Below are positions 1 through 5,396 of a stretch of DNA of 15,508 nt, one piece after another. The notes under the pieces are model-generated. The model saw nothing but the letters and a program-made list of their open reading frames with translations. It did not search any database and had not been told where the DNA came from. The position numbers and the translations under genes were made by a program. The DNA is from an uncultured Clostridia bacterium (GTDB lineage Bacteria > Bacillota > Clostridia > Oscillospirales > Oscillospiraceae), in contig CAMEIK010000010.1 in the NCBI GenBank assembly GCA_945918315.1, positions 1 to 15,508 of the forward strand. Reading direction: 5' to 3'. The stretch's first letter is position 1; each line of letters opens with the position of its first letter.

Positions 1-7
1 TCGGGCT

Positions 8-349
8 TTACACCCACTTATCCCACACCTCGGGGCAGTAGCCCACGGTTGCCTGACGACCGTTGCGGACGATGGGCGCCCGCAGAAGGCTCTGGTCATC
101 GAAGACCTTATCCTCCTTGGTCCTGGCATCGTCCATATAGCGCATGTTGGTAACCTCCTGGCTTTTGCTGTCCCAGTCGATGAGGTTATCAATACCCCCC
201 ACCGCTTTCACCACGCTGTCGAACTCCCGTCCGGACAGTCCGTAACGGTTCAGGTCCACAGACTGGTAGGGAATCCGCCGTTCCTTGAAATACCGCTCGG
301 CCTTCCTGGTATCGAAGGATTTACTTTTTCCAAAAATCTGAATATTCAA
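8..349 (-). CDS. ArsC/Spx-like thioredoxin-fold protein lacking the catalytic cysteine
   Basis: A 113-residue protein of the ArsC/Spx family, which are small thioredoxin-fold proteins acting as arsenate reductases or RNA polymerase regulators. It matches the family along its length: an N-terminal beta strand (NIQIFG), the TRKAERYF helix after the active site, and the C-terminal LLRAPIVRNG and VGY segments. The active-site cysteine position (C-x-x-C in Spx) reads KSFDTRKA, so Ser11 and Thr14 replace the cysteines; the only Cys is near the C terminus in GYCPE. The start is TTG at 349, seven bases after GGAGGTAA. An upstream in-frame GTG at 370 would place that ribosome binding site inside the coding region. 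The TTG overlaps the truA stop as TTGA, implying translational coupling. Arsenate reduction is unlikely; the role is unknown. Family call is firm, function is not. Confidence 0.85.
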   Translation of the reverse strand: MNIQIFGKSKSFDTRKAERYFKERRIPYQSVDLNRYGLSGREFDSVVKAVGGIDNLIDWDSKSQEVTNMRYMDDARTKEDKVFDDQSLLRAPIVRNGRQATVGYCPEVWDKWV

Positions 350-1083
350 TAGATTACCTCCATAAGACACAGCCCCTGGGCCGGTGCCAGAAAACCGGCT
401 TCCGCCCGGGCCGCTCCGAACAGGTCGGGTATGGACTCCGCATCCCGGTCCCCCCTGCCCACTTCCAAGAGGGTTCCCACCAGAATGCGCATCATGTTGT
501 ACAGGAATCCATCCGCGGTAACGGATATATCCAGCTCCGGGCCTGTGCGCTCAAACCGGATGGTGTATATCGTCCGAACGGTGGATTTTTTCATATGGCT
601 GTTGGCGCAGAAAGCACGGAAGTCATGCTTTCCCGTCAACAGCTCCGCGGCCCGGGCCATTTTTCCTTCATCCAGAGGCTCCCGGAAAACGGTCACATAT
701 TTCCTCTCAAAAACGCAGGGTTCTTCCCCGGTCCACAGCCGGTAGCGGTAGGTCTTCTCCCTGGCGCTGAGCCGGGCATGGAACCGGTCCGGTACTTCCC
801 TGCAGGAGCGTATGCCGATGTCCTCCGGAAGATACCTGCGCAGAGCGGAAAGAATTTCCTCCGCCGGCATGTCGCTTTCGCAGTGAAAATTTGCCGTCTG
901 CCCCAGGGCATGGACACCGGCATCGGTACGCCCGCTGCCGGTGACCTGAATCGGCTGGCTCAGAATGCGGGAAAGGCACTCTTCCAGCTTCCCCTGAATG
1001 GTTTGATTGCCTGTTCCCGGCAGGCGCTGCCAACCCCGGTAGCGGGTGCCGTCATAACAAATATCAAGCCGCAGATTCCGCAA
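346..1083 (-). CDS. truA: tRNA pseudouridine synthase A (positions 38-40)
   Basis: TruA converts uridines 38-40 of the tRNA anticodon stem to pseudouridine in the cytoplasm. The 245-residue product has the usual family length. It opens with the typical strand LRLDICYDGTRYRGWQR and has the catalytic motif GSGRTDAGVHALGQ, with the nucleophile Asp54. Further conserved stretches are the FHARLSAREKTYRYR region and the C-terminal FLYNMMRILVGTLLEVG. I chose the TTG at 1083 because it gives the standard N terminus and has GAGGAG about ten bases upstream. The frame is open further upstream, to 1176, but that part encodes an unrelated arginine-rich sequence and overlaps a separate small ORF. The gene overlaps that small ORF by 20 bases and the downstream ArsC-like gene by the TTGA junction, so the three probably form one transcript. 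Confidence 0.96.
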   Translation of the reverse strand: MRNLRLDICYDGTRYRGWQRLPGTGNQTIQGKLEECLSRILSQPIQVTGSGRTDAGVHALGQTANFHCESDMPAEEILSALRRYLPEDIGIRSCREVPDRFHARLSAREKTYRYRLWTGEEPCVFERKYVTVFREPLDEGKMARAAELLTGKHDFRAFCANSHMKKSTVRTIYTIRFERTGPELDISVTADGFLYNMMRILVGTLLEVGRGDRDAESIPDLFGAARAEAGFLAPAQGLCLMEVIY

Positions 1084-1198
1084 GCGCTTCCAGCTCCTCT
1101 CTGGCCTCCCGTTCGGTATCCGCCGAAAACAGGAAGCGTCCTTTCTGATCGTACACCTGAACATGTCCCTGAACATACCGAATGGAATACATAGCCAT
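1064..1198 (-). CDS. 44-aa small protein upstream of and overlapping truA
   Basis: A 44-codon ORF starting MAMYSIRYVQGHVQVY and ending in an acidic, alanine-rich helix (EREAREELEALAESAA). It has a good start context: AAGGAAAGG lies just before ATG 1198, and an extended -10 promoter (TGG-TATACT, 1223-1228) would begin transcription about 18 bases upstream. The first half looks like two beta strands with a turn (QVYDQKGRFLFSAD) and the second half like an amphipathic helix. It ends inside truA, with its stop 20 bases past the TTG start of truA, so its translation would bring ribosomes to the weak truA start. I do not recognise the family. Sequence character, promoter and ribosome binding site all favour a real gene, possibly one whose main job is to feed truA translation. 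Confidence 0.65.
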   Translation of the reverse strand: MAMYSIRYVQGHVQVYDQKGRFLFSADTEREAREELEALAESAA

Positions 1199-1201
1199 CG
1201 C

Positions 1202-1251
1202 CCTTTCCTTTTTTCTGACAGCAGTATACCATAGAAAAAGGGCTATATTCA
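1202..1251 (-). promoter_or_regulatory. Promoter and RBS of the small ORF-truA-arsC-like operon
   Basis: On the minus strand an extended -10 element, TGG followed by TATACT, sits at 1231-1223. The matching -35 region at 1251-1246 (TGAATA) is weak, as is usual with an extended -10. The predicted start of transcription is near 1216, followed by AAGGAAAGG and ATG 1198. The 12-base string TATGGTATACTG recurs at the thrE promoter. No convincing terminator for the upstream copper ATPase gene is seen between 1199 and 1285. Confidence 0.6.
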
Positions 1252-1285
1252 GGACTTATTCAGCGTGTCCCCCAGGGTTTTTGCC

Positions 1286-1483
1286 TTACCCTACCACCTC
1301 GTAGCCGGCATCCGTGATGGCCTTCTTTACAGCCTCCACATCCGCGCTGCCGCTGAGGGTAACGGTCTTGGCGTCCAAATCCACAACGGCACCCGTGCAG
1401 CCGGGAACCTGGGAGCAGACCTTCTCCACTCTTGCCTTGCAATGGGTACACATCATGCCTTCTACTTTGATTACGGTTTCCAT
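1286..1483 (-). CDS. Possible separate CopZ-like copper chaperone from an internal start
   Basis: The last 65 codons of the copper ATPase form a complete HMA copper-chaperone domain starting METVIKVEGMMCTHC, with the Cu(I)-binding Cys pair in MCTHC and the usual beta-alpha-beta-beta-alpha-beta pattern. This is the length of free CopZ proteins. The bases before its Met767 codon read AGGGAGGA, seven bases from ATG 1483, as strong a ribosome binding site as those of real starts in the window. Two readings fit: a fusion of former copA and copZ genes by loss of the stop codon, with the old start retained, or a linker that resembles a start by chance. If used, the cell makes both a tethered and a soluble chaperone from one mRNA. 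Confidence 0.45.
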   Translation of the reverse strand: METVIKVEGMMCTHCKARVEKVCSQVPGCTGAVVDLDAKTVTLSGSADVEAVKKAITDAGYEVVG

Positions 1484-3781
1484 TTGTTTTTCCTCCCTGA
1501 TACTATTGTTTTTTTCCGGTTCCCGGGGAGTTTCCCCAGGTGCCGAAAAGGTTTCCGGACGGAACAGCCGCAGCCGCAGGGCGTTGGTCACCACGAACAC
1601 GGAGCTGAGGCTCATAGCCGCTGCCCCCAGCATGGGGCTGAGGCGAAGCCCAAAGGGCAGATACAGAAGTCCTGCCGCAATGGGAATTCCCAGGCTGTTA
1701 TAGAAGAAAGCCCAGAAAAGGTTTTGCTTGATATTCCGCAGGGTAGCCCTGCTGAGCTGAACCGCGTTGCTCACCGCGGTTAAGGAGCCGGACATCAGCA
1801 CCACATCCGCGGACTCCATGGCAATGTCCGTTCCCGCGCCGATGGCCATGCCTACATCAGAAGCCGCGAGGGCCGGAGCATCGTTGATGCCATCGCCTAC
1901 CATCAGCACCCGGCGGCCCTTTTCCTGCAGCGCACGGACCACCCCTGCCTTGTCCTGGGGGAGCACATCGGCAATTACCGTCTGAATCCCCGCCTTTTCC
2001 GCGATGGCCCTGGCGGTGCCCGCATTGTCTCCCGTGAGCATCACCACATCCAGCTTCCGCTTCCGCAGAGCCTCCACCGCTTCCCTGGAATCCGGCTTCA
2101 GCACATCCGCCGCGGCGATGGCACCCAGATAGGTGCCGTCCTCACAGGCAAAGTACAGCGGGGTTTTTCCCTGTCCGGCCAAGCTGTCCAGCGCCGGAAC
2201 CGCAATGCCCAGGGATTCCATGAGCTTTCGGTTTCCGCCGTAGTAGCGCACACCGCGTACCTTTGCCGAAACACCCCGGCCGGGAATGGTCTCGAAGTCC
2301 TCCGGCTCGCCTTTCGGCTCTCCCGCTGCCCGGAGGATGGCTCCGGCAAAGGGATGCTCGGAGCGGCTTTCGAGAATTGCTGCCAGAGACAGCAGCTCCT
2401 CCCGGTCCGCCCCCGCCGGGAACAGGTCGGTGACCTCCGGTGCCCCCGTAGTCAGGGTTCCGGTTTTATCCAGCACCACCGTATCCACCCTGTGCAGATT
2501 TTCAAGAGCCTGGGCATTCTTATACAGCACCCCAAGCTGGGCGCCCCGACCGGTGCCCACCATAATCGCCACCGGTGTGGCAAGACCCAGGGCGCAGGGG
2601 CAGGAAATCACCAGCACGGAAATGGCGTTTGTCAGACTGAATTCCAGTCCATACCCTGCCGCCATCCAGACAAAGAAAGTGACAAGGGCGATTCCCATGA
2701 CCACAGGAACGAATACCCCGGCAATCCGGTCTGCCAGACGGGCAATGGGTGCCTTGGAGCCCCCAGCCTCCTCCACCATACGGATAATCTGGGCTAGGGT
2801 TGTATCCTCTCCCACCTTTTCCGCCCGGAATTCCAGATAGCCCTCCCGGTTGATGGTGGCCGCCGAAACGGTATCCCCCGTTTCCTTTTCCACGGGAACG
2901 CTCTCTCCGGTCAGAGCGCTCTGATCCACGGAAGCCCGACCGTCCACCACGGTGCCATCCACCGGAATCCGGTCTCCGGAACGGACAATCACAATATCTC
3001 CCAGCCGGACCTCTTCCACGGGGATTTCGGCCACAGCGCCATCCCGCCGGACAGAAGCCGTTTTGGGACTCAGATCCATAAGCGCCCGAATGGCATCCCC
3101 CGTCTTTCCTTTGGACCGGGTCTCCAGGTACTTTCCAAGGGTAATCAGGGTGAGAATCGTTGCCGCGGACTCAAAATACAGGTTTTCGCTGTAATGGGCC
3201 ACCACATCCCGCTGCCCGTGGCCCATGGCGTAGGCCATGCGGAACAGCGCCGCCACGCCGTAGATGAGAGCCGCCAAAGACCCCACCGCAATGAGGGAAT
3301 CCATATTGGGACTTCTGTGCCACAAGGCTTTCAGCCCCCGGCTGTAATACACCCGATTCAGATACACCACCGGAAGGGTAAGGAACAGCTGGAGCAGGGC
3401 CGCAACCAGGGCGTTTTCCGTACCGTGGTACCAGTGTGGCAGAGGCGCCCCCAGCATATGTCCCATAGTAAAGTACATGAGCACCACGAGGCAGGCAGCA
3501 GACCCGATGATCCGCCGCTTCATCTCCCGGAGGGCTTCCTCTGCCGGGGTTTTCTCCGTCTTTTTGGGTGCCACGGCACCCTGAAGGGACGCACCGTAGC
3601 CCGCGTCCTTCACCGCCTGAATCACCGCGGCGCTGACATCCGAATCTGCCTCCAACACCATGGTGCCTGCCAGCAGGTTCACCTCCGCGTTTTTTACCCC
3701 AGGCACCTTCCGGGACACGTTCTCCACCCGGGCTGAGCAGGCCGCGCAGGTCATGCCGGTGATATTGTATTTTTGCCGCAT
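1286..3781 (-). CDS. copA: Cu(I)-exporting P1B-type ATPase with C-terminal CopZ-like domain
   Basis: An 831-residue copper efflux pump of the plasma membrane that exports Cu(I) at the cost of ATP. Domains in order: an N-terminal metal-binding HMA domain (GMTCAAC, residues 9-15), membrane segments from about residue 90, the actuator TGES (291-294), the membrane CPC (394-396), the phosphorylated Asp in DKTGT (438-442), HP (476-477), TGDN (583-586), GDGIND (629-634), then YN (694-695) and MSLSS (723-727). YN with MxxSS marks the Cu(I)/Ag(I) subgroup. A roughly 28-residue polar linker follows, then a second HMA domain (MMCTHC, 776-781), giving a pump longer than the common 740-800 residues. The start ATG has AAGGTG upstream. 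It is divergent from the hxlR-degV pair. The linker encodes a Shine-Dalgarno and ATG that could also give free CopZ. Confidence 0.96.
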   Translation of the reverse strand: MRQKYNITGMTCAACSARVENVSRKVPGVKNAEVNLLAGTMVLEADSDVSAAVIQAVKDAGYGASLQGAVAPKKTEKTPAEEALREMKRRIIGSAACLVVLMYFTMGHMLGAPLPHWYHGTENALVAALLQLFLTLPVVYLNRVYYSRGLKALWHRSPNMDSLIAVGSLAALIYGVAALFRMAYAMGHGQRDVVAHYSENLYFESAATILTLITLGKYLETRSKGKTGDAIRALMDLSPKTASVRRDGAVAEIPVEEVRLGDIVIVRSGDRIPVDGTVVDGRASVDQSALTGESVPVEKETGDTVSAATINREGYLEFRAEKVGEDTTLAQIIRMVEEAGGSKAPIARLADRIAGVFVPVVMGIALVTFFVWMAAGYGLEFSLTNAISVLVISCPCALGLATPVAIMVGTGRGAQLGVLYKNAQALENLHRVDTVVLDKTGTLTTGAPEVTDLFPAGADREELLSLAAILESRSEHPFAGAILRAAGEPKGEPEDFETIPGRGVSAKVRGVRYYGGNRKLMESLGIAVPALDSLAGQGKTPLYFACEDGTYLGAIAAADVLKPDSREAVEALRKRKLDVVMLTGDNAGTARAIAEKAGIQTVIADVLPQDKAGVVRALQEKGRRVLMVGDGINDAPALAASDVGMAIGAGTDIAMESADVVLMSGSLTAVSNAVQLSRATLRNIKQNLFWAFFYNSLGIPIAAGLLYLPFGLRLSPMLGAAAMSLSSVFVVTNALRLRLFRPETFSAPGETPREPEKNNSIREEKQMETVIKVEGMMCTHCKARVEKVCSQVPGCTGAVVDLDAKTVTLSGSADVEAVKKAITDAGYEVVG
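1484..1498 (-). promoter_or_regulatory. Internal Shine-Dalgarno inside the copA reading frame
   Basis: The minus strand reads AGGGAGGA at 1498-1491, then seven bases, then the in-frame ATG at 1483. In the ATPase frame the same bases encode the linker residues IREEKQ. It is the stronger of the two ribosome binding sites of this gene; the one at the copA start is AAGGTG. Confidence 0.5.
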
Positions 3782-3918
3782 TCACACACCTTCTTTGCCA
3801 AATAGATACCGGAATCCACTATTTTCAAAGGACGCGCATCCCGCGTGCCCTTTCGGTCCCTGGGAAGCTCTGATGCATTCGTTTCCCACTGACGCGAGAA
3901 GAATTCCGCGGTCCCCAT
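3751..3918 (-). CDS. Possible leader ORF overlapping the copA start
   Basis: A 55-codon ORF in the copA leader, starting MGTAEFFSRQWETNASELPR and ending KKVCECGKNTISPA. It begins about 20 bases after the predicted transcription start, has AAAGGTG just before its ATG, and ends 30 bases inside copA in another frame. Near its end it carries a Cys-Glu-Cys pair. Passage of ribosomes through it would melt the leader hairpins and cover the copA start. I do not recognise it, and a 55-codon open frame can occur by chance in GC-rich DNA, so this is a candidate only. Confidence 0.25.
   Translation of the reverse strand: MGTAEFFSRQWETNASELPRDRKGTRDARPLKIVDSGIYLAKKVCECGKNTISPA
3827..3888 (-). promoter_or_regulatory. 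Folded 5' leader of the copper ATPase mRNA
   Basis: The ATPase leader is about 157 bases from the predicted start near 3938 to the ATG. It contains two inverted repeats. The promoter-proximal one is TGGGAA (3888-3883) with TTCCCA (3866-3861). The second is AAAGG-gc-ACGCG (3853-3842) pairing with CGCGTCCTTT (3836-3827), ten pairs with a two-base bulge and a five-base loop. No run of T follows, so this is not an ordinary terminator. It matches no riboswitch class I know; a role in translation control or RNA stability is inference. Confidence 0.35.
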
Positions 3919-3944
3919 TGACACCTTTCTGCCGGTATGGTATT

Positions 3945-3972
3945 ATTCTAGCACATCCTGTGAAAAAGGCAA
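3945..3972 (-). promoter_or_regulatory. Promoter of the copper ATPase gene
   Basis: Minus-strand -35 TTGCCT at 3972-3967 and -10 TAGAAT at 3950-3945, 16 bases apart, matching the consensus at 4 and 5 of 6 positions. The -35 touches the left arm of the palindrome at 3972-3996, so a protein bound there would be placed to control this promoter. Confidence 0.55.
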
Positions 3973-3996
3973 GTATGCACTATTTTGTGCTATACT
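3972..3996. promoter_or_regulatory. Candidate operator between the divergent copA and hxlR promoters
   Basis: AGTATGCAC (3972-3980) and GTGCTATACT (3987-3996) form an inverted repeat around a six-base AT-rich centre; one arm has a single extra base. HxlR-family dimers bind such dyads. The right arm contains the hxlR -10 and the left arm abuts the copA -35, so one bound dimer could affect both. A direct repeat, ATACTA at 3992 and 4007, runs on toward the hxlR ribosome binding site. Binding by the adjacent HxlR protein is inferred. Confidence 0.5.
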
Positions 3997-4025
3997 ACCC
4001 TTTTTGATACTATAAGGTTGGGAGG
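3991..4025 (+). promoter_or_regulatory. Promoter -10 and RBS of the hxlR-degV operon
   Basis: The -10 hexamer TATACT is at 3991-3996 and would start transcription near 4003. No good -35 lies at the right distance, which fits a regulated promoter. GGGAGGT (about 4020-4026) precedes the ATG at 4033 and fixes the start over an upstream in-frame alternative at 3985. Confidence 0.45.
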
Positions 4026-4032
4026 TCACAAC

Positions 4033-4404
4033 ATGCCCAGTGATGTATGCCCCGTGGAGACGACGCTGGATCTCATCGGTGGAAAATACAAAGCCCTGAT
4101 TCTCTGGCATCTGGCCGGGAAAAAGCTCCGTTTTTCCGAGCTGCGCCGGGTCATCACCAGCGCGACACCGAAAATGCTCACCCAGCAGCTTCGGGAGCTG
4201 GAAACCCAGAAGCTCATCCACAGAGAGGTCTTTCCCGTAATCCCGCCGAAAGTGGAATATTCCCTTACTCAGACCGGGAAAAGTTTGCTTCCCATCCTTA
4301 CCGCCATGCGGGACTGGGGCGCGGAATACCTGCGGAAAAAGAGTATTGAACCCAACTGTTTCATGATGACCAGTGATCCCGCCGGAAGCGGTACGATTAT
4401 GTGA
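4033..4404 (+). CDS. HxlR-family winged-helix transcriptional regulator
   Basis: A 123-residue DNA-binding regulator of the HxlR/YodB family. Visible family marks are the N-terminal CPVETTLDLIGGKYK, the wing-helix ILWHLAGKKLRFSELRRVI, the recognition-helix region TPKMLTQQLRELE, and the wing HREVFPVIPPKVEYSLT followed by TGKSLLPIL. Cys6 sits where YodB-type members carry their redox-sensing cysteine; a second Cys is at 109 in the tail. Family members sense electrophiles, aldehydes or oxidants, mostly as repressors. The gene is divergent from the copper ATPase across 251 bases with a shared dyad, and degV follows after 16 bases. Control of copA and autoregulation are inferred. A thiol-based regulator of copper efflux would be unusual, since CsoR or CopY normally do this in Firmicutes. 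The family call is secure; the signal is unknown. Confidence 0.92.
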   Translation: MPSDVCPVETTLDLIGGKYKALILWHLAGKKLRFSELRRVITSATPKMLTQQLRELETQKLIHREVFPVIPPKVEYSLTQTGKSLLPILTAMRDWGAEYLRKKSIEPNCFMMTSDPAGSGTIM

Positions 4405-4420
4405 AGAAAGGATTCTTGCT

Positions 4421-5269
4421 ATGAAGATTAAAATTCTGTCTGACAGCACCTGCGACCTTTCCCCCGACCTGGTTTGCCGGTACGATATTGGTATTCTTCC
4501 TCTTATCGTTGTAAAAGCGGATCAGGAATATCTGGACGGGCAAACCATAACCCCAAAAGTTATTTTTGACCATGTGGCTGCCGGGGGAAACCTGTGCTCT
4601 ACCGCCGCCCGCAGCGTCGCCGCTTACCAGGAGGCCTTTGCCGGATACGCCGGGGCGTACGACGGTGTGGTCCATATTAACATCAGCTCCGATTTTTCCT
4701 CCAGCTATCAGAATGCCTGTATTGCCGCCCAGGACTTTGACAATGTCCGGGTTGTGGATTCCCGGAACCTGTCCACCGGTCAGGGTCTCGTGGTGCTGAA
4801 GGCCTGCGAACTGGCGAAAACCGCCCAAAGCCTTGATCAACTGAAAGCGGAGCTGGATGCTTTCACTTCCCGGGTAGAGGCCAGCTTTGTTCTGGACAAG
4901 CTGGAATATATGGTCAAGGGAGGCCGGTGTTCCAGCGCGGCGGCCCTGGGAGCGAACCTTCTCAACCTGAAGCCCAGCATCGAGGTCAGGGACGGAAAAA
5001 TGTCCGTAGTGAAGAAGTATCGGGGCAAATATGACCGGTGCCTGCGTAATTATGTTATGGACCGGCTGGGAAACCGGGAGGACATTGACCGGGGCACCCT
5101 GTTCATCACCCACACACCGGTTTCTGACGAGTGTCTGGAAGCTGTGCAGGAGGCCGTAAAGGAATGCGGCCACTTTGACAACATCTATGAGACGGAGGCC
5201 GGCTGCACCGTGTCCTGCCACTGCGGCCCCGGCACCCTGGGCGTTCTCTTTGTCCGTAAGGAGAGTTGA
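4421..5269 (+). CDS. DegV/FakB-family fatty-acid-binding protein
   Basis: A 282-residue DegV-family protein. Members such as FakB hold one fatty acid and present it to the FakA kinase to make acyl phosphate for membrane lipids. Family marks in order: ILSDSTCDL (5-13), the serine-rich VHINISSDFSSSYQNA (84-99), VVDSRNLSTGQGLVV, the YMVKGGRCSSAAALGANLL segment, LKPSIEVRDGK, and the C-terminal SCHCGPGTLGVLF containing the conserved His267. The length is typical. ATG 4421 has AAAGGA eight bases upstream; the frame extends back into hxlR but without the family's N terminus. It follows hxlR by 16 bases and ends before a strong terminator, so the two share a transcript. No FakA kinase gene is in the window. 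The acyl-chain preference cannot be told from sequence. Confidence 0.93.
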   Translation: MKIKILSDSTCDLSPDLVCRYDIGILPLIVVKADQEYLDGQTITPKVIFDHVAAGGNLCSTAARSVAAYQEAFAGYAGAYDGVVHINISSDFSSSYQNACIAAQDFDNVRVVDSRNLSTGQGLVVLKACELAKTAQSLDQLKAELDAFTSRVEASFVLDKLEYMVKGGRCSSAAALGANLLNLKPSIEVRDGKMSVVKKYRGKYDRCLRNYVMDRLGNREDIDRGTLFITHTPVSDECLEAVQEAVKECGHFDNIYETEAGCTVSCHCGPGTLGVLFVRKES

Positions 5270-5283
5270 CAAACCATCCGCTT

Positions 5284-5322
5284 CCCCGGAGGGGCCGAAA
5301 GGCCGCTCCGGGACCTTTTTCT
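5284..5322 (+). terminator. Rho-independent terminator of hxlR-degV
   Basis: CCCGGAGGGGCC (5285-5296), a GAAA loop, then GGCCGCTCCGGG (5301-5312) form a 12-base stem with one G-G mismatch, followed by ACC and TTTTTCTT. It lies 15 bases after the degV stop codon. Confidence 0.88.
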
Positions 5323-5336
5323 TCCGAAAAATCATC

Positions 5337-5396
5337 TTGCAATCCCGGTTGAATATGGTATACTGAGGCATGATAATTTCAGGCGGTGAAGCAATG
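5337..5396 (+). promoter_or_regulatory. Promoter and RBS of the thrE-type exporter gene
   Basis: -35 TTGCAA (5337-5342), a 16-base spacer, and -10 TATACT (5359-5364) preceded by TGG as an extended -10. Transcription should start near 5371, after the in-frame ATG at 5370, so translation must begin at ATG 5394, which has AGGCGGTGA upstream. Confidence 0.75.

Noticed and set aside
1084..1176. Longer N terminus for TruA
   Set aside because: The extra 31 residues are Arg-rich, unlike TruA, and overlap the 44-codon ORF, whereas TTG 1083 gives the standard start.
1199..1285. Terminator for the copper ATPase gene
   Set aside because: Only a short CCCTGGGGG-type element is present, with no stem plus T-run on the minus strand.
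1289..3781. Programmed frameshift in copA as in E. coli
   Set aside because: No slippery A/T heptamer followed by a hairpin was evident near the N-terminal metal domain, and the second metal domain is already in frame at the C terminus.
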